DNA of 43,171 bases from Pseudoalteromonas sp. S16_S37 (lineage in GTDB: Bacteria > Pseudomonadota > Gammaproteobacteria > Enterobacterales > Alteromonadaceae), in assembly GCF_014694405.1 (NCBI RefSeq), contig NZ_JAAUWV010000043.1, forward strand, positions 1 through 43,171. The letters are read 5' to 3'. The translations under genes and the position numbers were made by a program. The first letter of the stretch is position 1, and the number at the start of each line of letters is the position of its first letter. The notes beneath the pieces are model-generated. The model was not told the origin of the DNA, ran no database searches, and saw only the letters and a list, made by a program, of their open reading frames with translations. Below, piece by piece: positions 13,460 through 21,598 of the stretch.

Positions 13460-15535
13460 ATGAATTCAAAATACTCTTTACTCAGCGCAACAATCATATC
13501 GCTGCTTTCTTATAACTCATTCGCCAACGACACTTCTATTGAAACTATTGAGGTAACTGGTGATTTTAAAAGAGAGAGCATTCAAACCTTAAGTACAAGT
13601 GCCATAGTAATGGGTGATGACATCATCACAGCTAGAGGCGCCACTCATCTAGAGCAGATGTTAAATAGTGCAGCAAACACGAACTTTACCGCAGGCGCCT
13701 CACGAGGGCGCTTTGTGCAGATCCGTGGTATCGGACTACGCTCTCAATTTGTAGACCCTATTCACCCAAGTGTAGGCATGTTGGTAGACAACATTGACTA
13801 CTCAGGTTTAGGAGGCAGCGCGTTACTTTTTGATACAGAACATGTGGCTATTTACCGTGGTCCTCAAGGTACACGCTTTGGAGCCGATGCGATGGCAGGT
13901 ATGATTGATGTCCATACTCAAGCAGCCACAAAAGAGTCGGCCTTAAACATTAAACTTGGTATCGGCAATTACCAAAGTAAAGATGCGGGTATCGCAATGG
14001 GCGGAGCTGTAACTGAGAGTACCGCTGTTCGAGGTAGTTATTACTTACAACAGTCTGATGGCTATACCGATAACGTCTATTTAAATAAAGCCACACAAAA
14101 ATTAGATGAGCAGGTTGGCAGAGTTAAATTACATACGCAATGGAGTAACTCGCTAAGTACTGAATTTGTTGCCCATCACATCAATATTGACAATGGTTAC
14201 GATGCCTTCACGCTATATAACAACCGCCAAAGCAGCGCTGATGAACCAGGTCAGGACAATCAACAAAGCAATGCCTTTGCAGTTAAAACCCTTTATACCG
14301 GCGCCAAACTCTTTGACCTGTCGATACTTGTCAGTCGATTAAGTGGTGACACACTATATAGTTATGACGAAGATTGGACTTGTAATGATGCTTCTCGAGC
14401 AGATGTATGTGCTGCAGGGCTTCACCCTGACGGTTACAGCTCAACAGATAGCTATCAGCGTGAACATGATAGAGGTACATTAGAGCTCACGTTCTCAGAT
14501 AAGCAACAGAACTGGGTTGGTGGTATTTCTGCCAAGCGCAAGCAAGTAGAGCTTACACGCGCGTACACTTGGCAAAGCCAAGACTTTAACTCTCATTACG
14601 ATGTAAGCCATCTGGCATTGTTCGGTCAAAAAGTCACACACATATCTGACAAAACCGACCTCATTACCGGGCTACGTGCTGAGCGATACGACACCGATTA
14701 CTTTGATAACAATACTATTACTGGCAACAATGATGATTGGATGTGGGGTACAAAGCTAGCCTTAGAACACTATGTCGTGCCTAGAACGATGATTTATACC
14801 AGCCTGTCTCGCGGATACAAAATTGGGGGCATTAACGGCGAAGCATTAGCCAGAGCGAAAGATGAGCAGCTAAATGTTCAACCAGCCCAGTATAACTTTG
14901 CTCCTGAATACCTTTGGAATGCAGAGTTTGGTGTAAAGGGCAGCTCAGAAGACAAACGTCATACGGTTAGAGTCAGCGCTTTTTACATGCACAGAGAAGA
15001 CATGCAAGTAAAACGCTCTTTGGAAGTGGACAGAAAGTTTTTAGAGTTTATTGATAATGCTTCTAAAGGAAGAAATTACGGAATAGAGGTTGAAGGACAG
15101 TTTCATTATACCGATCGTTTAAATTTCACTTATAGTGTGGGTTACCTTGACACCAAAGTTAAAGGTGACTTTATCAACCTGAACTTAGATGGTCGAGAGC
15201 AAGCTCAAGCACCCAAATATCAATACTCCATAGCGGCTAATTATTTTATCACAGAGCAATTAGTTGCCGCGCTGTCATTGGATGGCAAAGATGATTACTA
15301 CCATTCAATCAGCCATGATGCTAAGGCAAACAGCAGCAACTTAATCAATGCAAGCTTAAGCTATTATGCGCAGCAGTGGTCACTCACAGCGTGGGGCAGA
15401 AACTTAGCAGATAAAGACGTAGCGGCTCGAGGCTTTAGATTTCCAAATAACCCATTAAATGGTTATACCACTGAAACCTACGTTCAATACGCAGAACCGC
15501 GCCTTGTCGGGCTTACATTTAAGTACGAGATATAA
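13460..15535 (+). CDS. TonB-dependent outer-membrane receptor
   Basis: 691 residues from the ATG at 13460. A signal peptide (about 1-23, ending SFA before ND) precedes a TonB-box-like ETIEVTG. The plug (about 40-150) carries FVQIRGIGLRSQF and the hallmark VAIYRGPQGTRFGADAMAG. A 22-strand barrel should follow, ending in LVGLTFKYEI, the aromatic/hydrophobic C-terminal strand expected for BAM recognition. A GTG ten codons upstream (13430) is in frame. It overlaps a TAAAAT -10-like hexamer (13424-13429), and ATG 13460 gives the better signal peptide. The ligand is unknown. No riboswitch or Fur-like site was recognised. Confidence 0.9.
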   Translation: MNSKYSLLSATIISLLSYNSFANDTSIETIEVTGDFKRESIQTLSTSAIVMGDDIITARGATHLEQMLNSAANTNFTAGASRGRFVQIRGIGLRSQFVDPIHPSVGMLVDNIDYSGLGGSALLFDTEHVAIYRGPQGTRFGADAMAGMIDVHTQAATKESALNIKLGIGNYQSKDAGIAMGGAVTESTAVRGSYYLQQSDGYTDNVYLNKATQKLDEQVGRVKLHTQWSNSLSTEFVAHHINIDNGYDAFTLYNNRQSSADEPGQDNQQSNAFAVKTLYTGAKLFDLSILVSRLSGDTLYSYDEDWTCNDASRADVCAAGLHPDGYSSTDSYQREHDRGTLELTFSDKQQNWVGGISAKRKQVELTRAYTWQSQDFNSHYDVSHLALFGQKVTHISDKTDLITGLRAERYDTDYFDNNTITGNNDDWMWGTKLALEHYVVPRTMIYTSLSRGYKIGGINGEALARAKDEQLNVQPAQYNFAPEYLWNAEFGVKGSSEDKRHTVRVSAFYMHREDMQVKRSLEVDRKFLEFIDNASKGRNYGIEVEGQFHYTDRLNFTYSVGYLDTKVKGDFINLNLDGREQAQAPKYQYSIAANYFITEQLVAALSLDGKDDYYHSISHDAKANSSNLINASLSYYAQQWSLTAWGRNLADKDVAARGFRFPNNPLNGYTTETYVQYAEPRLVGLTFKYEI

Positions 15536-15548
15536 AACCGCGAAACAT

Positions 15549-15576
15549 AAAAAAAGCGCTCAAAGAGCGCTTTTTT
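15549..15576. terminator. Bidirectional terminator between the TonB receptor gene and speD
   Basis: A7-GCGCTC-AAA-GAGCGC-T6: a perfect stem with A and T runs on the two sides, lying between converging genes. It should stop transcription from both directions. Confidence 0.92.
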
Positions 15577-15595
15577 CATCACACCATATTTGAAG

Positions 15596-16405
15596 TTAAT
15601 CAACTTCAGGCAGGTTACGTCCATAGAATACTTCTTGGATTTCACGATTTAGGCGAGCTCTGATCTCAGTTTCTTCATCTTCGCTCAAATCTGCCGTTGT
15701 GATGCCAAACAAATAAGTATTCAAATCTGTCTCTTTAAGCATCATCTTAGTGTGGAACAAGTTTTCTTGATACACATTCACATCCAGCATTTGATACGCT
15801 TCTTTCGTATCATCTGTCATGTAATTCTGGATTGAGTGAATCGCATGATCAATGTAATGCTTCACACCTGTTACGTCACGAGTAAAGCCACGAACACGAT
15901 AATCAATAGTTACCACATCTGATTCCAAAGAATGGATCAAGAAGTTAAGCGCCTTAAGTGGTGAGATAATGCCACAAGTAGACACTTCAATATCTGCACG
16001 GAAAGTACAAATTCCATCATTTGGGTGCGCCTCAGGATAGGTGTGCACACAAATGTGGCTCTTATCAAGGTGCGCAACTACAGATTCTGGCAAAGGTCCT
16101 GGTGTTTCATTGCTATCAAAAGTCTGCTGTTCAACAGGCTCTTCAGATACCAAAATTGTTACACTTGCCCCTTGCGGCTCGTAATCTTGACGCGCAATAT
16201 TCAATACGTTAGCGCCAATAATATCAACAACGTCTTTTAAAATATCAGTCAAACGATCAGCACTATATTGCTCATCGATATACTCTAAGTATTCTTTACG
16301 TTGTTGTTCTGTTTTGGCGTAACAGATATCGTAAATGCTAAAGCTTAAACTCTTAGTTAAGTTGTTAAAGCCATGGAGTTTAATTTTATCAAAGGGCTTG
16401 TTCAC
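15596..16405 (-). CDS. speD: S-adenosylmethionine decarboxylase proenzyme
   Basis: 269 residues of the E. coli-type (long prokaryotic) enzyme. The self-processing site is HLDKSHICVHTYPE, where cleavage between K115 and S116 yields the pyruvoyl-bearing alpha chain. The nearby H119-like and C residues and FRADIEVSTCG match the family. It makes decarboxylated AdoMet, the aminopropyl donor for spermidine. No speE follows, so the spermidine synthase must be elsewhere. It starts with GTG at 16405, AAGG upstream, and ends at a bidirectional terminator. Confidence 0.95.
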   Translation of the reverse strand: MNKPFDKIKLHGFNNLTKSLSFSIYDICYAKTEQQRKEYLEYIDEQYSADRLTDILKDVVDIIGANVLNIARQDYEPQGASVTILVSEEPVEQQTFDSNETPGPLPESVVAHLDKSHICVHTYPEAHPNDGICTFRADIEVSTCGIISPLKALNFLIHSLESDVVTIDYRVRGFTRDVTGVKHYIDHAIHSIQNYMTDDTKEAYQMLDVNVYQENLFHTKMMLKETDLNTYLFGITTADLSEDEETEIRARLNREIQEVFYGRNLPEVD

Positions 16406-16502
16406 GATAGACCAACCTTCAAACTATAAATCTGCGAAACGCAGAACCAAAAGTTTGCGGATTTTATACGAAAATCGCGCTACGAAAAAGGGTTATTTTC
16501 CC

Positions 16503-16907
16503 TCACTTTTCGACAACCTCATGGCTGTGGGTAATTTCTACTGATTTATCAAGCATTAATGCCACTGAGCAATACTTTTCTGCAGAGAGCTGAACAGCAC
16601 GAGCTAAGTGCTTTTCAGACACATTGCGACCTGTAACCACAAAGTGTAGGTTCATTTTGGTAAAGACTCTAGGTGCAGTTTCCGCACGTTCACCAGTCAA
16701 TTTGACTTCGACGTTATCAAAGTCCTGCTTTGCTTTTTTTAAGATACTCACCACATCAACCGAAGAGCAACATCCAGCTGACATTAATACCATTTCCATT
16801 GGACTGGGTGCCGCGCTATCTGCGCCTGCGTCAAATACCACGTTATGCCCTGATTCAGAGCGCCCTATGAATGTATCTCCCTCTACCCACTTTACACTTG
16901 CTTGCAT
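16503..16907 (-). CDS. OsmC family protein (YhfA-like)
   Basis: 134 residues with the OsmC/Ohr fold. The two redox cysteines sit in the expected places: SAGCCSSVDVV after the first sheet and SAEKYCSVALML before the end. Family members reduce organic hydroperoxides, but the YhfA subgroup has no proven substrate. GAGG precedes the ATG at 16907. It lies between speD and a small hypothetical gene on the same strand, with a terminator-like hairpin upstream, so it probably has its own promoter. Confidence 0.88.
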   Translation of the reverse strand: MQASVKWVEGDTFIGRSESGHNVVFDAGADSAAPSPMEMVLMSAGCCSSVDVVSILKKAKQDFDNVEVKLTGERAETAPRVFTKMNLHFVVTGRNVSEKHLARAVQLSAEKYCSVALMLDKSVEITHSHEVVEK

Positions 16908-16925
16908 AGTTACCTCATAAGAAAC

Positions 16926-16953
16926 AATAACACCGCCTTTGGGCGGTGTTATT
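16926..16953 (-). terminator. Terminator-like hairpin between the small hypothetical gene and the OsmC gene
   Basis: AATAACACCGCC and GGCGGTGTTATT form a perfect 12-bp stem with a 4-nt loop. The stem ends A/T-rich on both sides and is followed in the minus direction by GTTTC. A strong stem with a poor U tract; it follows the gene at 16985-17320. Confidence 0.7.
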
Positions 16954-16984
16954 GTAAATAATTGTTGTTATTAAACTTTTACTA

Positions 16985-17320
16985 TCATACGGCCGAGTCA
17001 AACATATTTTTAACTAAGCCGGCAAATTCTTCAATAAACTCGCGCTGCTCTACCGTAACACGCTGCTCGGTGACACTTGAGAGCACTTCTTGTAAGTCAT
17101 AAACAATGCCATCAACTTCACGTACAATCAAGCTTCGTTGCTCTGTTGTCAACTCGCTATGTTGTTCACAAATACGTATTACATTCTCAGCAATAACATC
17201 CTCGATCAGTTCCATGACTTTAGGGGCACCTGGCTTAATCTCGCCGGGTTTTTCAAACAAGGCTAAGTTTTGTGTAAGATACATGACTAATTCGTCATAA
17301 CCTTGTTTATCTAAAACCAT
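16985..17320 (-). CDS. Hypothetical acidic helical protein (possibly DUF3802)
   Basis: 111 residues, acidic, with no signal peptide or membrane segment. Long amphipathic helices are suggested by PKVMELIEDVIAENVIRIC, LTTEQRSLIVREVDGIVYD and VTVEQREFIEEFAGLVKNM. Its start, MVLDKQGYDELVMYLTQNL, resembles from memory the small DUF3802 proteins of Vibrio and Shewanella. That assignment is tentative and the function is unknown. A good AGGTG ribosome site precedes the ATG. The gene stands alone between two terminators. Confidence 0.8.
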   Translation of the reverse strand: MVLDKQGYDELVMYLTQNLALFEKPGEIKPGAPKVMELIEDVIAENVIRICEQHSELTTEQRSLIVREVDGIVYDLQEVLSSVTEQRVTVEQREFIEEFAGLVKNMFDSAV

Positions 17321-17409
17321 CTTTAATTCACCTACGACTTTGAACCTACCTGATATTGATTTAAGCAGAAACTGACTGCTAATGCTACTTTTGTCGTTTA
17401 GCTGAAAAC

Positions 17410-17435
17410 AAAAAAAGCAGCCGAAGCTGCTTTTT
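17410..17435 (-). terminator. Terminator of the astC-astA-astD operon
   Basis: A7-GCAGC-CGAA-GCTGC-T5: a perfect 5-bp GC stem extended by A/T pairs, followed in the minus direction by a long T run. It lies about 65 nt after the astD stop and could work both ways. Confidence 0.9.
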
Positions 17436-17500
17436 ATCGGAACAAAGTACTAGCTTATAATTTCATCATAAAATAAAGCTAACCCTTTGTATGCTAAGCC

Positions 17501-18973
17501 TTAGTCAATATTAAGACCTGGGCTCAATGTACCTGGTAGCGTCACTTTTTCAAGCTCAACCGATGCAACTGGGTATGCACAGTAGTCAGCAGCATAGTAA
17601 GCACTAGCTCTGTGGTTACCTGATGCACCAATACCACCAAATGGTGCTGCACTTGATGCGCCTGTAATTGGGCGGTTCCAGTTAACAATACCAGCACGAA
17701 TACGACGCAAGAAACGATCATAGTCAGCTTCATTATCACCAAGTAGACCTGCAGATAAACCAAAACTGGTATCATTAGCCTTGTCGATTGCTGCATCAAA
17801 ATCAGTGTAACGGAACACTTTTAATAACGGGCCAAAATGCTCTTCATCTGGAAAATCAGTGATATTAGTACACTCAATGATGCCAGGAGTAACAAAACCT
17901 GTTCCCGCTTTATGTGTTAGCTCGATAAGTGACTCGCCACCTAACGACTGCAATTGTGTTTGCGCCGCAACCATACCCTTAGCAGCCGCTTCAGAGATCA
18001 TTGACCCCATAAATGGCTGATCGGCATCATCATAGTTACCCACTTTAATTGCCTTAGTGGCACGGATCAGGTGCTCAAGAATAGCGTCACCTTGTGCGCC
18101 TGCTGGCAAGAACAACTTACGTGCACAAGTACAACGCTGGCCACTTGAAATAAATGCAGATTGAATAATGTCATGTACAACAGCTTTAGTATCTGATGCA
18201 TCTTTAACAATCAACGGGTTGTTGCCACCCATTTCTAAAGCAAGAATTTTACCGGGTTGACCTGCATACTGCTCATGTAATAAATGACCAGTACGAGAAG
18301 AACCTGTAAAGAATAAGCCATCAATACCTTTGTGCGACGCCAACGCTTTACCAGTTTCAACTTCACCTTGAACCAAGTTGATAACACCAGCTGGCAAACC
18401 TGCTTTTTGCCAAAACTTCAAAGTCAACTCAGCCACATAAGGTGTTAACTCTGATGGCTTGAAGATAACCGTATTACCCGCAAGCAATGCAGGTACAATG
18501 TGGCCGTTAGGTAAGTGACCAGGGAAATTATAAGGACCAAATACAGCAACAACGCCATGTGCTTTGTGACGAATAAACGCTCGCCCTTCTGGCATTGGGT
18601 TTTCCACTGTACCCGTTCTTTCATGGTACGCTTTTTCTGAAATCGCAATTTTTCCAACCATCGCCCCCACTTCAGTGCGCGTTTCCCAAAGCGGCTTGCC
18701 AGTTTCTTTTGCAATGGCAATTGCCAGCTCTTCAGCGTTTTCCTTTAGTACCTCAGCAAAACGTTTTACTATTTCCAAGCGTGCAGAAAAATCTAAATCG
18801 CTCCAAGTATAAAAAGCATTTCTTGCCGCTTTAACCGCAGCGTCAACTTGCTCTGCAGTGGCAGAGTTTGCACGCCAGATCACCTCATTGTTTGCTGGGT
18901 TTACTGATTTAAATTCGCTGCCAAGACCTGCAGCCCATTCACCGTTTATCAGTTGAGCAGGATGTGTTGTCAT
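17501..18973 (-). CDS. astD: N-succinylglutamate 5-semialdehyde dehydrogenase
   Basis: 490 residues of the aldehyde dehydrogenase superfamily. Family marks are VFGPYNFPGHLPNGHIVPAL, the NAD-binding FTGSSRTGHLLH, general base E247 in LEMGGNNP and catalytic C281 in SGQRCTCARK. The FPGHLPNGH and SGQRCTCAR variants point to AstD rather than other ALDH groups. It oxidises succinylglutamate semialdehyde to succinylglutamate in arginine catabolism. It is third in the operon astC-astA-astD, 16 nt after astA. No astB or astE is in the window. Confidence 0.95.
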   Translation of the reverse strand: MTTHPAQLINGEWAAGLGSEFKSVNPANNEVIWRANSATAEQVDAAVKAARNAFYTWSDLDFSARLEIVKRFAEVLKENAEELAIAIAKETGKPLWETRTEVGAMVGKIAISEKAYHERTGTVENPMPEGRAFIRHKAHGVVAVFGPYNFPGHLPNGHIVPALLAGNTVIFKPSELTPYVAELTLKFWQKAGLPAGVINLVQGEVETGKALASHKGIDGLFFTGSSRTGHLLHEQYAGQPGKILALEMGGNNPLIVKDASDTKAVVHDIIQSAFISSGQRCTCARKLFLPAGAQGDAILEHLIRATKAIKVGNYDDADQPFMGSMISEAAAKGMVAAQTQLQSLGGESLIELTHKAGTGFVTPGIIECTNITDFPDEEHFGPLLKVFRYTDFDAAIDKANDTSFGLSAGLLGDNEADYDRFLRRIRAGIVNWNRPITGASSAAPFGGIGASGNHRASAYYAADYCAYPVASVELEKVTLPGTLSPGLNID

Positions 18974-18989
18974 AATTAATACCTACAAA

Positions 18990-20006
18990 TTAAAGTGTTG
19001 CGATGCTAACTGAGTCACCACTAACAATGTTCAATGCGTTTGCCAATTCAGCCGAAATAACGATTTCATCGCTAGCTGGATCAACTTGAAGTTCGGCTAC
19101 CGTTGCCCGATAACCTGCAAGTTTACCATTTGCTACCATCACAGGGGAACCGCTCTGTGGTTGACCGATACGCACTTGTTTGTTTTGCACTGAGCGAACT
19201 GTACGGATATTATCCACTTTAGCTTCTACCGTCGGCCCTGCGTCAAAAATGTCAACATAGCCATTAAAGGTAAACCCTTCGCTTTTTAGTAACTCAATTG
19301 CTGGCCTAGTATTATTATGTACCTGACCTATCACAGCTTGCGCATCTTTACTTAGCAAGTTCACGTAAATCGGATATTTAGGCATCAACTCAGCGATAAA
19401 AACTTTTTGACCGATACCAGTCAAATAATCGGCCGTTGGGAAGTCCATTGAGAAGAAATGCTCTTCCAGCCATTGCCAAAATGGGCTTTTACCATTTTCA
19501 TCGGATACGCCTCGCATCTCTGCAATCACGGTATCAGCAAATCTGTGCTGATGTTGCTTAATAAACATAAACCGCGATTTAGATAGCAATTTTCCGTTTA
19601 GACCTTTGCGATAGCCATCTTTTAAAAATAATGTACACAGCTCAGTAGCTCCCGTGTAGTCATTACATAGCGTCAAGATATCTACTGCTTTATACACATC
19701 TAAGGTGCGTGATGAATGGATCACCTTACTTAAATGATAATGATAAAAGGCATCATCTAAACCAACAGCGGCCTCGATGGCGCTTGTACCAACAACCTCG
19801 CCAGTTTCGCTGTCTTCGAGCACAAAAAGATAACCTTCGTCAAAAGGAATATCTGTCTCTTTCAAAAACGACGCCTCTGAACGGGCTATTTTACTTTGCA
19901 ACAACTCTTCATTCACAGGAAGTGACGTAAAGCCATGACCTGATTCATGAGCAATATTTAAAAGCGCTGGATAGTCGCTTTTTTGGATTGGGCGAAGGAT
20001 CATCAT
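18990..20006 (-). CDS. astA: Arginine N-succinyltransferase
   Basis: 338 residues. It begins with the GNAT-like MMILRPIQKSDYPALLNIAHESGHGFTSLP and continues through the AstA blocks VGTSAIEAAVG, LCTLFLKDGYRKG, GKLLSKSRF, EMRGVSDENGKSPFWQW and GYVDIFDAGPTVEA. It transfers succinate from succinyl-CoA to arginine, the first committed step of the AST pathway. The start has two adjacent ATGs; the first (20006) is used, with GAGGAG about 11 nt upstream. A strong hairpin separates it from astC (70 nt). Confidence 0.95.
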   Translation of the reverse strand: MMILRPIQKSDYPALLNIAHESGHGFTSLPVNEELLQSKIARSEASFLKETDIPFDEGYLFVLEDSETGEVVGTSAIEAAVGLDDAFYHYHLSKVIHSSRTLDVYKAVDILTLCNDYTGATELCTLFLKDGYRKGLNGKLLSKSRFMFIKQHQHRFADTVIAEMRGVSDENGKSPFWQWLEEHFFSMDFPTADYLTGIGQKVFIAELMPKYPIYVNLLSKDAQAVIGQVHNNTRPAIELLKSEGFTFNGYVDIFDAGPTVEAKVDNIRTVRSVQNKQVRIGQPQSGSPVMVANGKLAGYRATVAELQVDPASDEIVISAELANALNIVSGDSVSIATL

Positions 20007-20048
20007 GAGCCCGCTTACTCCTCAATTATAAACCTAGACGGTAAATTA

Positions 20049-20068
20049 AGGCCTACCTAAGTAGGCCT
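20049..20068 (-). other. Intercistronic hairpin between astC and astA
   Basis: AGGCCTAC-CTAA-GTAGGCCT: a perfect 8-bp GC-rich stem just before the astC stop-proximal gap ends. In the minus direction it is followed by TTAATTT, so partial termination is possible. It may uncouple astC, which doubles as an arginine-biosynthesis aminotransferase, from the purely catabolic astA and astD. Confidence 0.55.
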
Positions 20069-20076
20069 CGCCAAGA

Positions 20077-21288
20077 TTAAGCGTTATTAGCTACAACACT
20101 AGCAACCGCTTTTTCAAAACGTGCCATGCCTTCGCGGATATCTGCTTCAGGGATCACAAGAGATGGTGTAAAGCGCACTACATCAGCACCTGCGACCAGT
20201 GACATTACGCCCTCTTTTATACCCGCAACTAAGAAGTCTTTAGCGCGACCTTTGTATTGCTCAGCCATTACACCACCTAATAATAGGCCTTTACCACGGA
20301 CTTCGCTAAATACCTTGTACTTGTCATTAATCTCACTCAAAAGCTCACGGAAAAGCGCTTCTTTGTGTTTTACGCCGGTGAGAACTTCAGCCGTATTCAC
20401 CGTATCAAATGCAGCTTCTGCCACAGCACACGCTAACGGGTTACCGCCATACGTTGAACCATGCGTACCCACTTTTAGATGCTTAGCAATATCTGTTGTG
20501 GTGATCATTGCACCGATAGGGAAGCCACCACCAAGTGCTTTAGCCGTTGTTAGGATGTCAGGTGTCACACCTAAACCTTGATATGCATACAAATCGCCTG
20601 TACGACCAACACCTGTTTGTACTTCATCGAAAATAAGTAGTGCATTGTGTTTAGTACAAAGTTCACGCACACCTTTTACAAAATCAGCGTCAGGAGAAAT
20701 AATGCCGCCCTCGCCTTGTAATGGTTCCATCATTACTGCACATGTGTTGTCAGAAATTAATGCTTCAAATGCCGCCAAGTCGTTGTAATCGCAGTGTACG
20801 ATGTCACCAGGCTTAGGACCAAAGCCGTCAGAGTAAGCCGCTTGACCGCCTACAGTTACGGTAAAGAACGTGCGTCCATGAAAGCCTTTGTTGAAAGAGA
20901 TAATCTGTGATTTTTGCTCACCAAAGTTATCCAGTGCAAAGCGACGTGCTAGTTTTAATGCAGCTTCATTAGCTTCTGCACCTGAGTTTGCGAAGTAAAC
21001 TTTCTCAGCAAACGTCGCATCCACTAGCTTTTTAGCTAAACGAAGCGCAGGTTCATTGGTCATAACGTTTGATAAATGCCAAATCTTCTCGCCTTGTTCT
21101 TTTAGCGCAGATACTAATGCTGGATGACAATGCCCTAAGCAGTTAACAGCAATGCCACCAGCAAAATCGATGTATTCACGGCCTTCTTGATCCCATACGC
21201 GTGACCCTTCGCCTTTTACAGGAATGACAGCTGAAGGTGCATAGTTAGGCACCATTACTTGGTCGAACAATTCACGATTAATAGTCAT
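20077..21288 (-). CDS. astC: Acetylornithine/succinylornithine aminotransferase
   Basis: 403 residues, class III PLP aminotransferase. Marks are FAGGIAVNCLGHCHP, FANSGAEANEAALKLAR, FHGRTF, the cofactor-binding FDEVQTGVGRTG and the PLP lysine K250 in LTTAKALGGGFPIG. ArgD and AstC cannot be separated by sequence. The operon with astA and astD argues for the catabolic step, while linkage to pabA is the classical argD position, so one protein probably serves both pathways. GAGGAG precedes the ATG. Confidence 0.92.
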   Translation of the reverse strand: MTINRELFDQVMVPNYAPSAVIPVKGEGSRVWDQEGREYIDFAGGIAVNCLGHCHPALVSALKEQGEKIWHLSNVMTNEPALRLAKKLVDATFAEKVYFANSGAEANEAALKLARRFALDNFGEQKSQIISFNKGFHGRTFFTVTVGGQAAYSDGFGPKPGDIVHCDYNDLAAFEALISDNTCAVMMEPLQGEGGIISPDADFVKGVRELCTKHNALLIFDEVQTGVGRTGDLYAYQGLGVTPDILTTAKALGGGFPIGAMITTTDIAKHLKVGTHGSTYGGNPLACAVAEAAFDTVNTAEVLTGVKHKEALFRELLSEINDKYKVFSEVRGKGLLLGGVMAEQYKGRAKDFLVAGIKEGVMSLVAGADVVRFTPSLVIPEADIREGMARFEKAVASVVANNA

Positions 21289-21598
21289 TTTAACTCCTCA
21301 TTTGTTTGAGTAGGGCACCGAGGTAAAAGCATAACTCAGCCTTTGATTATTACATTAGGAGCAATAAAAATTATCACTTGGTGCAAATTTCATTCACTTA
21401 TTATTTCAGAAAAAATTCTGAAAGTCTCATAGAAAACTTTCATAGAGGCCTTGATATTCAAGGGATTGAGATAATATTTCATGTGCCGTGAATAACTATT
21501 TGCATAGAAAGAAACGACAAGGCAGATGCATAAGGTGTATAGCCCTGCAGTCTAATTTATCGATTGAATGGTTAGTCGTAAAAAAAATTGTTTAAATA
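21289..21598. other. Regulatory region upstream of astC
   Basis: A 310-bp gap between the HDOD gene's 3' end and astC. It holds a perfect 8-bp inverted repeat (21404-21423). A TGAATAACTATTTGCA sequence (21489-21504) resembles the ArgR box pattern (TGAAT-N4-ATTCA) in its first half and centre. A related TGAATGAAATTTGCA is on the other strand near 21376-21390. No convincing sigma-70 or sigma-54 promoter was assigned. No small gene was seen. Confidence 0.45.
21404..21423. repeat. Perfect palindrome upstream of astC
   Basis: TTTCAGAA-AAAA-TTCTGAAA: 8-bp arms with a 4-nt centre, about 115 bp upstream of the astC start. It fits an operator for a dimeric regulator better than a terminator. The regulator is not known. 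Confidence 0.55.

Noticed and set aside
20126..20581. 151-codon plus-strand frame inside astC
   Set aside because: Antisense shadow of a well-conserved aminotransferase; Ser/Pro-rich composition typical of a reverse-frame reading.
21361..21420. Possible sigma-54 promoter for astC, as in E. coli
   Set aside because: No GG-N10-GC pattern of the TGGCAC-N5-TTGCA kind was found on the minus strand.
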